Assembly: GCA_030149405.1 (NCBI GenBank)
Contig: JASBRM010000060.1
Span: forward strand, 1 to 13,145
Direction: 5' to 3'
Origin: Neptuniibacter sp.
Lineage (GTDB): Bacteria; Pseudomonadota; Gammaproteobacteria; Pseudomonadales; Balneatricaceae
DNA: 13,145 nt
In this document: in pieces, positions 1 through 8,552 of the stretch
Numbering within the stretch: the stretch's first letter is position 1
Layout of the letters: each line of letters begins with the position of its first letter
Made by a program: the position numbers and the translations under genes
Notes under the pieces: model-generated
Told to the model about the DNA's origin: nothing
Database searches by the model: none
Seen by the model: only the letters and a program-made list of their open reading frames with translations

Positions 1-22
1 GCAACGATCACTTTTATGGAAT

Positions 23-99
23 GCGCCCGTAGCTCAGCTGGATAGAGTACCTGTCTACGAACCAGGCGGTCAGAGGTTCGAATCCTCTCGGGCGCGCCA
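23..99 (+). tRNA. tRNA-Arg (anticodon ACG), copy 1 with a stem mismatch
   Basis: A 77-nt cloverleaf with encoded CCA. The acceptor pairs GCGCCCG (23-29) with CGGGCGC (89-95), the discriminator is G, and the T-arm is AGAGG-TTCGAAT-CCTCT. The anticodon loop CTACGAA (55-61) gives ACG, an arginine CGN reader whose A34 is normally deaminated to inosine by TadA (family knowledge). It differs from copy 2 only at position 54 (tRNA position 31): T instead of G. That replaces the loop-closing G-C pair of the anticodon stem with a T-C mismatch. It may be a slightly impaired gene or a decaying duplicate. Confidence 0.95.
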
Positions 100-121
100 C
101 TCCTCAGAAGTATTTCTATAC

Positions 122-198
122 GCGCCCGTAGCTCAGCTGGATAGAGTACCTGGCTACGAACCAGGCGGTCAGAGGTTCGAATCCTCTCGGGCGCGCCA
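122..198 (+). tRNA. tRNA-Arg (anticodon ACG), copy 2
   Basis: A 77-nt tRNA with CCA encoded, 22 nt after copy 1. The anticodon stem CCTGG/CCAGG is fully paired and the loop CTACGAA gives anticodon ACG (arginine CGN, via inosine). Apart from one base it is identical to copy 1, so the pair is a tandem duplication, very likely on one transcript. No clear terminator lies between it and thiI. Confidence 0.97.
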
Positions 199-233
199 AC
201 TTCCAAATTCTATATAAATAGATAACAGCGCTT

Positions 234-239
234 TATAAT
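234..239 (+). promoter_or_regulatory. Possible -10 element of a thiI promoter
   Basis: A perfect TATAAT hexamer lies 36 nt before the thiI ATG, but no good -35 hexamer is found 16-18 bp upstream. It could give a short leader of about 30 nt. Read-through from the tRNA pair is the alternative. It also argues against the in-frame TTG at 239 as thiI start, since that codon overlaps the hexamer. Confidence 0.3.
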
Positions 240-274
240 TGCGTAACTTTCACTTATTACCTGAGCTTGAAGCT

Positions 275-1741
275 ATGAAGTTCTCAATTCGTTTATTCCC
301 AGAAATTACCATTAAAAGTCGTCCGGTCCGTAAGCGTTTGATTCAACGCCTGCAGAGTAATCTGCAAAACATGCTACGTCGCATTGATGAGCAGATTCGA
401 GTGAAAGGACAGTGGGACAAATTGGATGTTGAGTGCGAGCAGGCAGATGCTGAGACAGTTTCTCAGGTTATTGATCTTTTATCGCGCACACCTGGAATTC
501 ATAGTTTCATTGAAGTCACTGAATATCCTTTGGGTGATTTTCACGATATCTATGAAAAAGCTTTCAGTATCTATGCGGAAGCTCTTAAAGGTAAAACCTT
601 TAAAGTACGAGTGAAACGCTCTGGTAAGCATGAATTCAAATCGGTTGATGTAGAGCGTTATGTGGGTGGTGGTTTAAATCAGCACTCTGAAGCCGCGGGC
701 GTAGATGTTCACAACCCGGATCTTTATGTCGATCTGGAGATTCGTAATGACAAGCTTTATGTAGTGACAAATATCTATAAAGGGCTGGGTGGCTTCCCTC
801 TGGGTACACAGGAGGCAACAGTCTCGCTGATCTCTGGTGGTTTTGATTCTATTGTTGCCAGCTATATGTCTATGCGTCGCGGTTGTAAAACTCACTTTCT
901 GTTCTTCAATCTTGGTGGTCAGGCTCATGAGATTGGGGTCAAGCAGGTTGCGCTTTATCTCTGGCAAAAGTTTGGTTCTTCAGCGCGGGTAAAATTTATC
1001 TCAATTCCATTTGATGAAGTGGTAGGCGAGATTCTTCAGTCTGTACATCATTCGCATATGGGTGTGATTTTAAAGCGTATGATGATGCGTGCCGGTGAAA
1101 AGGTAGCAGATCGACTGAAGGTGGATGCGTTAGTTACAGGTGAGAGTATCGCGCAGGTATCCAGTCAGACGTTGCCTAACCTTGCAGTAATTGATGCGGC
1201 GACCGAAAAACTGGTGGTGCGCCCGCTGATCACCATGGATAAGCAGGATATTATCGATATCACTCGTGAAATTGGCGCGTATGATTTCGCAAAAAACATT
1301 CCTGAGTACTGTGGAGTAATCTCTGATCGCCCAACCACTTGTGCGAAAAAAGAGCGGGTTCTGGAGGAAGAGTCAGACTTCGATTTTGATGTCCTGGAGC
1401 GTGCTTTAGAGCGACGTCAGGTGATCAGTATTGATGAAATCGTTGAAGATGTGAATGTTCATGCGACCGTCGAAGCACTGACAAAAGTTGAAGATAATCA
1501 GGTGGTTGTTGATATTCGTGCACCGCATGAGCAGGAAAAGAAACCACTGAATATTCCTGGCTGTGAGATTATGTTAGTGCCTTTCTTCTCTTTGGCAGGA
1601 GCTGTAGAAGGTTTTTCGGAAGAAAAAGAATATCTTCTCTACTGTGAAAAGGGTGTGATGAGCCAGATGCATGCACAGCAGTTAAGGGAAAGGGGTTTTA
1701 GTAACGTCAAGGTGTATCGACCAGGCGCAGCTGAAAGCTGA
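275..1741 (+). CDS. thiI: tRNA sulfurtransferase ThiI with C-terminal rhodanese domain
   Basis: Cytoplasmic sulfurtransferase that makes 4-thiouridine at position 8 of tRNAs and, in enterobacteria, also passes sulfur to ThiS for thiamine thiazole synthesis. I start it at ATG 275 because MKFSIRLFPEITIK matches the N-terminus of E. coli ThiI; the open frame continues upstream to a TTG at 239, which adds 12 residues unlike the family. The protein is 488 residues (E. coli ThiI 482). Domain order: N-terminal ferredoxin-like and THUMP region (about 1-170), adenylating PP-loop SGGFDS at 187-192, the conserved PEYCGVIS with C346 (equivalent of E. coli C344), and the rhodanese domain (about 400-488) with catalytic C457 in LLYCEKGVMS (equivalent of C456). 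All key residues are present, so it should be active. It follows two tRNA genes on the same strand. Confidence 0.97.
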   Translation: MKFSIRLFPEITIKSRPVRKRLIQRLQSNLQNMLRRIDEQIRVKGQWDKLDVECEQADAETVSQVIDLLSRTPGIHSFIEVTEYPLGDFHDIYEKAFSIYAEALKGKTFKVRVKRSGKHEFKSVDVERYVGGGLNQHSEAAGVDVHNPDLYVDLEIRNDKLYVVTNIYKGLGGFPLGTQEATVSLISGGFDSIVASYMSMRRGCKTHFLFFNLGGQAHEIGVKQVALYLWQKFGSSARVKFISIPFDEVVGEILQSVHHSHMGVILKRMMMRAGEKVADRLKVDALVTGESIAQVSSQTLPNLAVIDAATEKLVVRPLITMDKQDIIDITREIGAYDFAKNIPEYCGVISDRPTTCAKKERVLEEESDFDFDVLERALERRQVISIDEIVEDVNVHATVEALTKVEDNQVVVDIRAPHEQEKKPLNIPGCEIMLVPFFSLAGAVEGFSEEKEYLLYCEKGVMSQMHAQQLRERGFSNVKVYRPGAAES

Positions 1742-1744
1742 TAG

Positions 1745-1774
1745 CCCCATTAATACGGGGGATAAGGGGTTTTT
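1745..1774 (+). terminator. Possible weak terminator after thiI
   Basis: Just after the thiI stop, CCCC (1745-1748) can pair with GGGG (1757-1760) over an 8-nt loop. The T-run TTTTT (1770-1774) comes 9 nt after the stem, which is not the classical layout. It is plausible because a separate oad promoter follows. Confidence 0.3.
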
Positions 1775-1835
1775 CAGAGTTTTTGATCTCTGTCTTAAAA
1801 TCGTCTTATCTTTTCACTATTATCGTCCAGTTTTA

Positions 1836-1864
1836 TTGCCTCATTTAGACTTTTCGGGTTTAAT
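1836..1864 (+). promoter_or_regulatory. Predicted sigma-70 promoter of the oadGAB operon
   Basis: TTGCCT (1836-1841) and TTTAAT (1859-1864) are separated by exactly 17 bp and match the consensus at 4/6 and 5/6 positions. Transcription would start near 1871, giving a leader of about 105 nt before oadG. Confidence 0.45.
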
Positions 1865-1865
1865 T

Positions 1866-1874
1866 GTGGTCCAC
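1866..1874. promoter_or_regulatory. Small palindrome at the predicted oad transcription start
   Basis: GTGGTCCAC has 4-bp inverted arms around one central base and falls over the expected +1 of the oad promoter, a usual place for a repressor operator. It is short and may be chance. Confidence 0.2.
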
Positions 1875-1976
1875 TTGCAACTAGTACATCCGTTAGATGA
1901 AGTTCTGCAATCCAGCAGATAGGCCAAAAGCCGTTCATTTGGCGTGTGGGTTCGATAAACAAAGGAGCACCCATAG

Positions 1977-2216
1977 ATGGATAATCTAATATCAGAAGGC
2001 ATCAATTTGATGGTCTTTGGTATGGGCTTCGTATTTGTCTTTCTGACCTTGTTGGTATTCTCCACAGCGGGAATGTCCAAAGTCGTTGGCAAATATTTTC
2101 CAGAAGCACCAGCTCAGCCTAAAGCTGCAAAGCCAGCCCCTGTAGCTGCTGCTGCGAATAATAATGACGAATTAGTCGCTGTAATGACTGCAGCGGTCCA
2201 CAAATACCGTTCATAA
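1977..2216 (+). CDS. oadG: Oxaloacetate decarboxylase gamma subunit OadG
   Basis: Small membrane subunit of the Na+-pumping oxaloacetate decarboxylase; in the known enzyme it anchors the biotin-carrying alpha subunit to the beta subunit and binds Zn2+ near its C-terminus. It has 79 residues, about the usual size: a short N-terminus, one membrane helix (about residues 11-32, with GMGFVFVFLTLLVFS), an Ala/Pro-rich linker (about 43-60), and a conserved end ELVAVMTAAVHKYR. A good Shine-Dalgarno AAGGAG (1962-1967) fixes the ATG. It is the first gene of oadGAB, 55 bp before oadA. Confidence 0.95.
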   Translation: MDNLISEGINLMVFGMGFVFVFLTLLVFSTAGMSKVVGKYFPEAPAQPKAAKPAPVAAAANNNDELVAVMTAAVHKYRS

Positions 2217-2271
2217 ACAAGAACGGACTAATAATTAATAATCTGCATTAATCGACAGAAGGCCATTACCC

Positions 2272-4056
2272 ATGACCGACGCAAAGAAACCACTTGGCAT
2301 TACCGATGTAGTACTACGTGACGCACATCAGTCGCTGTTCGCTACGCGTATGCGAGTTGAAGACATGCTGCCGATCGCGGAAAAGCTGGATAAAGTAGGC
2401 TTTTGGTCCCTAGAAAGCTGGGGCGGCGCAACTTTTGACTCTTGTATCCGTTTTATCGGAGAAGATCCGTGGGAACGCATCCGTTTGCTGAAGCAAGCGA
2501 TGCCAAACACTAAACATCAAATGCTTCTGCGTGGACAGAACCTGTTAGGTTACCGTCACTACGCGGATGACGTTGTAAACAAATTCTGTGAACGTGCTGC
2601 TGTTAACGGCGTTGACGTTTTCCGTATCTTTGATGCGATGAACGATCCCCGTAACCTTGAAACAGCAATTAAAGCTGTTAAAGCTACTGAGAAGCACGCT
2701 CAGGGCACCATTTCTTACACTAAGAGCAGTGTTCACACCATTGATATGTGGGTTGAATACGCTAAGACTCTTGAAGATATGGGTGCTGATTCGATCGCGA
2801 TCAAGGATATGTCCGGTATCCTGACGCCATACGATGCATTTGATCTGGTTTCTCGTCTGAAAGCTCAGACTGATCTGGAAGTTCAGCTGCACGCACATGC
2901 GACTTCTGGTCTGTCCGACATGACAATCCTGAAGTCTGTTGAAGCAGGTATCGACCGTGTTGATACAGCGATCTCTTCTATGTCTATGACCTACGGTCAC
3001 ACCTCGACTGAGTCTGTTGTGGCTGCACTGGCAGGTACGGATCGTGATACAGGTCTGGATATTAACCTTCTTGAAGAAATTGCAGGCTACTTCCGCGAAG
3101 TACGTAAGAAGTACGCTAAGTTTGAAGGTTCTCTGCGTGGTACTGACTCCCGAATTCTGGTTGCTCAGGTTCCAGGTGGTATGTTGACCAACATGGAAAA
3201 CCAGCTGAAAGAGCAGGGTGCATCTGACAAGTTTGATGAAGTACTGGCTGAGATCCCACGTGTTCGTGAAGATCTGGGTTTGATTCCTCTGGTTACTCCA
3301 ACATCTCAGATTGTTGGTACTCAGGCTGTAATCAACGTCCTGATGGGCGAACGTTACAAAACTATCTCTAAAGAAGTACAGGGTATCCTGAAAGGTGAGT
3401 ACGGTGCTGCTCCAGCGCCATACAATGCTGACCTTCAGGCTCGTGTTCTGGATGGTGGTGAAGCAATCACTTGCCGTCCTGCAGACCTGCTTGAGCCAGA
3501 AATGGACAAGCTGGTAACCGAGCTGAAAGAGCTTGCTGCTGAGAAAGGTGTTGAGCTGACTGCAGGTGAGAACGAAATTGATGACGTTCTTACTTACGCT
3601 CTATTCCCTCAGGTTGGCTTGAAATTCCTGGAAAACCGTAACAACCCTGATGCATTTGAACCTGCACCTACATTAGAGGACGCACTAGCAATGGCTGCAC
3701 CTAAGAACACAGGCCCACAGACTTACACTATCACTGTTAACGGCCAGAACTACGTTGTACAAGTAACTGAAGGCGGCGATATTTCCGCTGTAGCTCCAGC
3801 GGCAGCACCTGCTGCGGCGCCAGCAGCTGCACCAGCGGGTGCTGCAGAAGCGGTTCCAGCGCCACTGGCGGGTAACATCTGGAAAGTTCAGGTTGCTGCA
3901 GGCCAGGCCGTACAGGAAGGTGATGTACTGGTAATCCTGGAAGCTATGAAGATGGAAACTGAAGTACGTGCTGCACGTGCTGGTACTGTTTCCACAGTTG
4001 ATGTTAAGGAAGGTGACGCTGTACAGGTTGGCGACACTCTGCTGACTCTGGCGTAA
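2272..4056 (+). CDS. oadA: Oxaloacetate decarboxylase alpha subunit OadA (biotin carboxyltransferase)
   Basis: Cytoplasmic subunit that moves the carboxyl group of oxaloacetate onto its own biotin, releasing pyruvate. It has 594 residues, normal for the family. The N-terminal TIM-barrel carboxyltransferase shows LRDAHQSL (15-22), a conserved lysine in IKDMSG (K178) and the metal-binding pair HAH (H207, H209). A PYC_OADA-like domain follows (about 290-490). An Ala/Pro linker (about 508-533, repeated APAA) tethers the C-terminal biotinyl domain, whose EAMKMET carries the biotin lysine K560, 34 residues from the end as usual. Codons look strongly biased, suggesting high expression (by eye). It lies between oadG and oadB, with 15 bp to oadB. 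Confidence 0.97.
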   Translation: MTDAKKPLGITDVVLRDAHQSLFATRMRVEDMLPIAEKLDKVGFWSLESWGGATFDSCIRFIGEDPWERIRLLKQAMPNTKHQMLLRGQNLLGYRHYADDVVNKFCERAAVNGVDVFRIFDAMNDPRNLETAIKAVKATEKHAQGTISYTKSSVHTIDMWVEYAKTLEDMGADSIAIKDMSGILTPYDAFDLVSRLKAQTDLEVQLHAHATSGLSDMTILKSVEAGIDRVDTAISSMSMTYGHTSTESVVAALAGTDRDTGLDINLLEEIAGYFREVRKKYAKFEGSLRGTDSRILVAQVPGGMLTNMENQLKEQGASDKFDEVLAEIPRVREDLGLIPLVTPTSQIVGTQAVINVLMGERYKTISKEVQGILKGEYGAAPAPYNADLQARVLDGGEAITCRPADLLEPEMDKLVTELKELAAEKGVELTAGENEIDDVLTYALFPQVGLKFLENRNNPDAFEPAPTLEDALAMAAPKNTGPQTYTITVNGQNYVVQVTEGGDISAVAPAAAPAAAPAAAPAGAAEAVPAPLAGNIWKVQVAAGQAVQEGDVLVILEAMKMETEVRAARAGTVSTVDVKEGDAVQVGDTLLTLA

Positions 4057-4071
4057 GTAAGGTACTGTTTG

Positions 4072-5373
4072 ATGGAAAAGTTAATCGAACTGTTTCTTGC
4101 CTCTGGTGCCTATAACATCACTGGCGGTCAGGTCGTAATGATTTTGGTTGGCCTTTTGCTTTTGTATCTGGCGATCAAAAAGAATTTCGAACCTCTGCTA
4201 TTGGTTCCGATTGGATTCGGTGGCATTTTGGCAAACATTCCGGAAGCAGGGCTTGCGTATACAGCGGTTGAAAACGCTATACACTTCGCCGTGCCTGAAG
4301 TAATGAATGCAATGGCGGCTGCGCTGAATATCACCAGCACAGACCCATATGACCTTCTGCATGCCTATCATGAAGGTTCTGCTGCTGAGATTCAGGCTGC
4401 TAAAAATGTTGCCTATGATGGTGGTTATGCGAACGGTATGCTGTATAACTTCTACAGTGTTGCTATTGGCTCTACCGTTGCGCCTCTGCTTATCTTCATG
4501 GGTGTTGGTGCGATGACCGACTTCGGTCCGCTTCTGGCTAACCCGCGTACCCTGTTCCTGGGTGCGGCTGCTCAGTTTGGTATCTTTGCTACTGTACTGG
4601 GTGCTGTCGGCATGTCTGCTCTGGGTATTATGGATTTTGATATCCAGGAAGCAGCGGCAATTGGTATCATCGGTGGTGCGGATGGCCCTACGGCTATCTA
4701 CGTAACCAGTCTGCTTGCGCCACATCTGTTGGGTGCGATTGCTGTAGCTGCATACTCTTACATGGCTCTGGTGCCTCTGATTCAGCCACCAATCATGCGT
4801 GCGCTGACTACAGATGCTGAGCGTAAGATTCAGATGAGCCAGCTGCGTCATGTATCGAAACTGGAGAAGATCCTGTTCCCGATCGTACTGTTGATTTTGG
4901 TTGCATTGTTGCTACCGGATGCGGCTCCACTGTTGGGTATGTTCTGTTTCGGTAACCTGATGCGTGAGTGTGGTGTGGTAGATCGTCTGAGCGACACTGC
5001 GCAGAATGCTCTGATCAACATCGTAACTATCTTCCTGGGTCTGTCTGTTGGTTCTAAGCTTTCTGCTGATAAGTTCTTGGATCTTCAGACTCTGGGTATC
5101 ATGGCGCTGGGTATCGTTGCATTCTGTATCGGTACTGCTTGTGGTGTGATCATGGCGAAGATTATGAACAAGATGATGGGTGGTAATGCCATTAACCCAT
5201 TGATCGGTTCAGCAGGTGTATCAGCGGTACCAATGGCGGCTCGTGTATCTAACAAGATTGGTCTGGAGTACAACTCTCAGAACTTCCTGCTGATGCATGC
5301 AATGGGTCCAAATGTTGCCGGTGTAATCGGTTCTGCAATTGCTGCAGGTGTAATGATTAAGTTTGTAAGCTAA
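4072..5373 (+). CDS. oadB: Oxaloacetate decarboxylase beta subunit OadB (Na+-translocating)
   Basis: Integral membrane subunit that decarboxylates carboxybiotin and couples this to export of Na+. It has 433 residues from ATG 4072; a TTG one codon earlier is in frame, but TAAGG (4058-4062) sits well for the ATG. Residues essential in Klebsiella OadB can be matched: D203 as D204 in [11 protein letters not shown]229 as Y230, and N373, G377, S382, R389 as N375, G379, S384 and R391 in the motif beginning [13 protein letters not shown]. The pump should therefore be functional. It is the last gene of oadGAB and is followed at once by a strong terminator. Confidence 0.97.
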   Translation: MEKLIELFLASGAYNITGGQVVMILVGLLLLYLAIKKNFEPLLLVPIGFGGILANIPEAGLAYTAVENAIHFAVPEVMNAMAAALNITSTDPYDLLHAYHEGSAAEIQAAKNVAYDGGYANGMLYNFYSVAIGSTVAPLLIFMGVGAMTDFGPLLANPRTLFLGAAAQFGIFATVLGAVGMSALGIMDFDIQEAAAIGIIGGADGPTAIYVTSLLAPHLLGAIAVAAYSYMALVPLIQPPIMRALTTDAERKIQMSQLRHVSKLEKILFPIVLLILVALLLPDAAPLLGMFCFGNLMRECGVVDRLSDTAQNALINIVTIFLGLSVGSKLSADKFLDLQTLGIMALGIVAFCIGTACGVIMAKIMNKMMGGNAINPLIGSAGVSAVPMAARVSNKIGLEYNSQNFLLMHAMGPNVAGVIGSAIAAGVMIKFVS

Positions 5374-5388
5374 TCATTGCTATTAAAT

Positions 5389-5417
5389 AAAAAAGGCTGC
5401 CAATGGCAGCCTTTTTT
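5389..5417. terminator. Strong bidirectional Rho-independent terminator
   Basis: AAAAAA, then GGCTGCC (5395-5401), loop AAT, GGCAGCC (5405-5411), then TTTTTT. The perfect 7-bp GC-rich stem with A- and T-runs on both sides can stop both oadGAB (plus strand) and the convergent deacetylase-like gene, which ends at 5436. Confidence 0.93.
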
Positions 5418-5435
5418 GTTTCTGTAATTAGGAGT

Positions 5436-6359
5436 TTAATGACCTGCAAGAACTTCCAGATGTGCCTGGACACTGAAAGCCAGTGAGACAGGGTTATACC
5501 CACCTTCCAAAACTGAGACCAGTCGGTTCTGGCTATAGGTTTTCGCAGAATCCATCAGCAGCTGAGTTACCCAGCGGTAATCTTCTTCATCCAGTTTGAT
5601 ATCTGCCATCGGGTCTTCATGATGAGCATCAAAACCGGCAGAAATAATAATCATATCTGGCTTATGCGCCTGAATAGCGGGTAGCCAGCGAGATTCAACC
5701 AGTTTTCTGAAAACCATGCCATCGCTATGAGCTTCCATAGGGCAGTTCACGATGTTGTCTCGCAAAATGTCAGAGTATCGTTCTGGGTAGAACGGATGCT
5801 GGAATGTTGAACAAACCAATACTTCGGGTTTGTCCTTGAAAATATCAACCGTACCGTTGCCGTGATGAACATCAAAGTCGAAGATGGCAACACGTTCGAT
5901 ACCTGGCTGTTGTAGCGCATGCATGGCAGCGATAGCAGCATTGTTATAAAAGCAGAAGCCCATCGGGTTGTTATGCTCGGCATGGTGCCCTGGTGGGCGA
6001 ACCGCACAAAAGGCATTTTGCACTTTACCTGACATAACACGATTAACTGCCATTACCGCTGAGCCCGCTGCCAGGCTTGCCGCGTGTAATGAATCTGGGC
6101 ACAAGGCCGTGTCATCATCGGTGTAAACCACGCCGCTCTCAGGGAGCTTCATTTCGAGGCGTTTTTGATGCAGGTTGGCGTGTGCCAACTGAATTTGCTC
6201 TGGTAGGACATGAACGGACTCAAGTCTCTCGAGTTCGTGCATTAAGCCTGTTTTCTCAAGAACTTTACGAATAGCAATCAGCCTAACAGGGCTTTCTGGG
6301 TGCTCTGGGCCCATGTTATGAAGGCCGCAGTCATCATGTGTGATAAAAGCTGTAGTCAT
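5436..6359 (-). CDS. Histone deacetylase family protein (class II / HDAH-like)
   Basis: Zinc-dependent amide hydrolase of the arginase/deacetylase fold; bacterial relatives remove acetyl or similar groups from polyamines, proteins or other amides, and the substrate here cannot be told. It has 307 residues, normal for single-domain bacterial members. Motifs in order: RPPGHHAEHN (121-130) with the catalytic pair H125/H126, FDFDVHHGNGT (160-170) with zinc ligands D163 and H165, SAGFDAHHEDP (240-250) with zinc ligand D244, and LEGGYN (284-289) with the catalytic tyrosine Y288. All key residues are present. It reads against oadB and shares the terminator at 5389-5417. The Shine-Dalgarno before its ATG is weak. 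AcuC is a related family, but no acu neighbours are present. Confidence 0.93.
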   Translation of the reverse strand: MTTAFITHDDCGLHNMGPEHPESPVRLIAIRKVLEKTGLMHELERLESVHVLPEQIQLAHANLHQKRLEMKLPESGVVYTDDDTALCPDSLHAASLAAGSAVMAVNRVMSGKVQNAFCAVRPPGHHAEHNNPMGFCFYNNAAIAAMHALQQPGIERVAIFDFDVHHGNGTVDIFKDKPEVLVCSTFQHPFYPERYSDILRDNIVNCPMEAHSDGMVFRKLVESRWLPAIQAHKPDMIIISAGFDAHHEDPMADIKLDEEDYRWVTQLLMDSAKTYSQNRLVSVLEGGYNPVSLAFSVQAHLEVLAGH

Positions 6360-6379
6360 AATAATCGCTTTTTAGTTTT

Positions 6380-6571
6380 TTATTGAGTTTACAGCAAACT
6401 ACTAATTCAGGATCTCATCATATTGTCTCAAAGCCTACAGACTTCAGTGGAAGAGAAAAGATTTCTTGATCTATGTCATTAGAGTTTCTACGTGTTGAGG
6501 ATAGGATTATTAGCACAGCATAGAACTGTCTTGGCACCGTGTGTTTCACCCAACATCCGGTGCTTTTTTTT
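6380..6571 (+). ncRNA. Candidate small RNA (boundaries uncertain)
   Basis: A canonical plus-strand terminator ends at 6571, yet no plus-strand gene precedes it: the gene to the left runs the other way. A transcript starting in 6370-6500 would be an untranslated RNA of roughly 80-190 nt. Several GGA triplets occur (near 6409, 6450, 6499 and 6504), which recalls CsrA/RsmA-binding RNAs, but this is weak. No convincing promoter was found. An alternative is a terminated leader of the response regulator gene downstream. Confidence 0.35.
6534..6571 (+). terminator. Rho-independent terminator without an obvious upstream gene
   Basis: GCACCG (6534-6539) pairs with CGGTGC (6558-6563) over an 18-nt loop and is followed by eight T's (6564-6571). 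It lies 73 bp before the response regulator start, with a TATACT hexamer (6606-6611) in between, which argues that the downstream gene has its own promoter. Confidence 0.7.
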
Positions 6572-6643
6572 GCCTGAATTTGCTGTTGTCCGCCTTATTC
6601 CCCTTTATACTGTTCTACAAATAGATGTATAGCGGATGGCTGT

Positions 6644-8251
6644 GTGGCTCAAGTAGATTATTCAGATAAACAGGTTCTGTTGATTGAAAGCAGTGGCGTT
6701 ATGCGTTCCACCATCTTCTATATGCTGCGAAGCTTGGGTGTGGATAATCTCAAGGCAGTCACAATCAATGATCGGGTTCTCTCGGAAATTGAGGAGAACA
6801 ATTATGATGTGATCATGCTGGGTCATAACGTTAACGACAGTGTTACTGGTATCCAACTGCTTGAGGAGTGTCGTTACCGCGGCTATATGAAACCATCCGC
6901 CTGTTGGATCTTCATGAGCAGTGACTCGTCTCAGGAAGTGGTGCTTCATGCCATTGATAGCCGTCCTGATGACCTGATTATGAAGCCTTTTTCCGTTGAT
7001 GAATTAAAGCATCGACTGGACCTTATTCTCTCTCGTAAAGAAGCTTTTCGTCCGGTTGATGAAGCCTTGGAAATTGGCGATCTTCCCACAGCAATAAATT
7101 ATTGCCGGACAATGTTTTCTTCCTATGACCCTGAATATGATGACGCACAAGTTATTTTGGCGCGCACTTTGGTGGACTTTTCGAAGTTTTCCGATGCGGT
7201 AAAAATTGCCGAGAAGCATTACTGGAAAACCCATGATAAAGAGGTTGGGTTGATCTGGGCGCGAGCCGTTCTTGGCCTTGGTCGCTTCAAAGAGGCGGCT
7301 AAACTTCTGCAGGAGTTGATTGAGGAATTCCCGCTCTTTATTGCGGCGTATGATCTTCTTGCTGATTTAATGGAGCGAGATGGAAATCTCGACCAGGCTC
7401 GTGATGTGATTCATGAAGCGACTCAGAAATCCCCAATGGGTATTCCTCGGCAAATGAATCTGGGGCGATTGGCGACCAAAACTGAAAAGCTGGATGTGGC
7501 TGGCGGTGCTTATAAAAAATCTATAGTTTTGGGTCGTCATAGCTGTTATCGATCACCTGATCCCTATTTGAAGCTCGCTAATGTGAAGCGCCTTGAGATG
7601 AAAAGCATGGAGGGGCCGGGTGCTATTGAGCTGCAAAATGAGTTTGAGAAAATTATAAGTCAGGCTTCACAGGCTTTTCCTGCAGATAAAGAGTTGTCCG
7701 TTAAGGCATCTCTGCTCAGAAGTGAGATGTACAATCAGGTTGGTGACATTGATGAGGCAAATCGTTGCACTCGTGACGCTCAGAGAGCGAACGAAGAGCT
7801 AGAGCAGCCATTGAATCTTGATACTGAATTGTTGGTGGTTACAGGCGATGCTGTTCCAATTCTAAAACCTCAGGGTTCCAAGCAGGAGGCTGAAAAAACT
7901 AAAGGTAAAGGCCGGGATCCCGAGATGAGTCTCAAGGTAAATAGGTTGGGTGTGAAGCATTATCTTGCTGGTAAGATGCCTCAGGCTCTTAAGTATTTCG
8001 GTCTGGCAACTGAGTATGATTCTGGTAATGCCGGTGCTTTACTGAATCTAGCTCAGTTGTTTCTGGAGTCCGCCAGAGACAGTGCTGAACGGAGGCAGGA
8101 GCGTATGCGAATGGTTGAGCGCTACCTTAAATTAGCAGATAAATTAACCTTGGAGGAGGTTGAGAAAGATAAACTCAGATCGTTAAAGCGTTATATGGAT
8201 CACGATGTGGCGTTCTTGCCAGAAGGGTCGCTCGGTAATCTTCTTCGATAG
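6644..8251 (+). CDS. Response-regulator-like protein: degenerate receiver domain plus TPR repeats
   Basis: A 535-residue protein with an N-terminal CheY-like receiver (about 8-130) and a long TPR region (about 135-500), with no DNA-binding or enzymatic output, so it probably works through protein contacts. The receiver keeps the lysine in MKPFSVDEL (K114) and the S/T position in FMSSDSS, but the usual acidic pair is E15-S16 and the phospho-acceptor position in YDVIMLGHNVND is G60. It therefore probably cannot be phosphorylated in the usual way. The start is GTG 6644, since the nearby ATG at 6635 soon meets a stop. A TATACT hexamer (6606-6611) may be its -10. TPR-containing response regulators are widespread in marine gammaproteobacteria; no histidine kinase lies next to it here. 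Confidence 0.85.
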   Translation: MAQVDYSDKQVLLIESSGVMRSTIFYMLRSLGVDNLKAVTINDRVLSEIEENNYDVIMLGHNVNDSVTGIQLLEECRYRGYMKPSACWIFMSSDSSQEVVLHAIDSRPDDLIMKPFSVDELKHRLDLILSRKEAFRPVDEALEIGDLPTAINYCRTMFSSYDPEYDDAQVILARTLVDFSKFSDAVKIAEKHYWKTHDKEVGLIWARAVLGLGRFKEAAKLLQELIEEFPLFIAAYDLLADLMERDGNLDQARDVIHEATQKSPMGIPRQMNLGRLATKTEKLDVAGGAYKKSIVLGRHSCYRSPDPYLKLANVKRLEMKSMEGPGAIELQNEFEKIISQASQAFPADKELSVKASLLRSEMYNQVGDIDEANRCTRDAQRANEELEQPLNLDTELLVVTGDAVPILKPQGSKQEAEKTKGKGRDPEMSLKVNRLGVKHYLAGKMPQALKYFGLATEYDSGNAGALLNLAQLFLESARDSAERRQERMRMVERYLKLADKLTLEEVEKDKLRSLKRYMDHDVAFLPEGSLGNLLR

Positions 8252-8552
8252 CAGATGGCGCCCCAGAGAGGCTGCGAAAAGTTATTATAACTCTATGTAA
8301 AATAGAGGTTTTATCTATTTTATATATGTCATATGCCCCAATTTGTGCCCCCTTTACTTATTTCCAAATTCAGATTTTTTCTTAGTTATTATTCATCACC
8401 TTTAAAGTAACTTGTTAAGTAAGTTACTCCGTTTGGTAATTAGGCCGCTTTTGAAGGTGGTTTGTTGTAGTGGCAAGAAGTGCCTTTCGCTACTATAGTT
8501 CAGGCGACTTTTCTTAAGCATGGATAGCAATAAAGCATAGAAGGAACTTAAT
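8252..8552. other. AT-rich intergenic region at the core/accessory boundary
   Basis: About 300 bp without a convincing gene. It begins with a weak hairpin (8291-8307), becomes AT-rich (about 8310-8400), and ends with the Shine-Dalgarno of the next gene (AAGGA, 8541-8545). GGCA/TGCC arms around AGAAG near 8472-8484 form another small hairpin; I checked it as a sigma-54 promoter and the spacing is wrong. No attachment-site repeat was found. Confidence 0.5.
8291..8314 (+). terminator. Weak terminator-like hairpin after the TPR regulator
   Basis: CTCTAT (8291-8296), loop GTAAA, ATAGAG (8302-8307), followed by a T-rich stretch. The stem is only 6 bp and AT-rich. Confidence 0.3.

Noticed and set aside
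239..274. Upstream TTG start extending ThiI by 12 residues
   Set aside because: The extension is unlike ThiI N-termini and overlaps a perfect TATAAT; ATG 275 matches the family start.
8470..8490. Sigma-54 promoter suggested by TGGCA and TGCC
   Set aside because: The GG and GC are about 10 bp apart instead of the required 12; the bases are better explained as a small hairpin.
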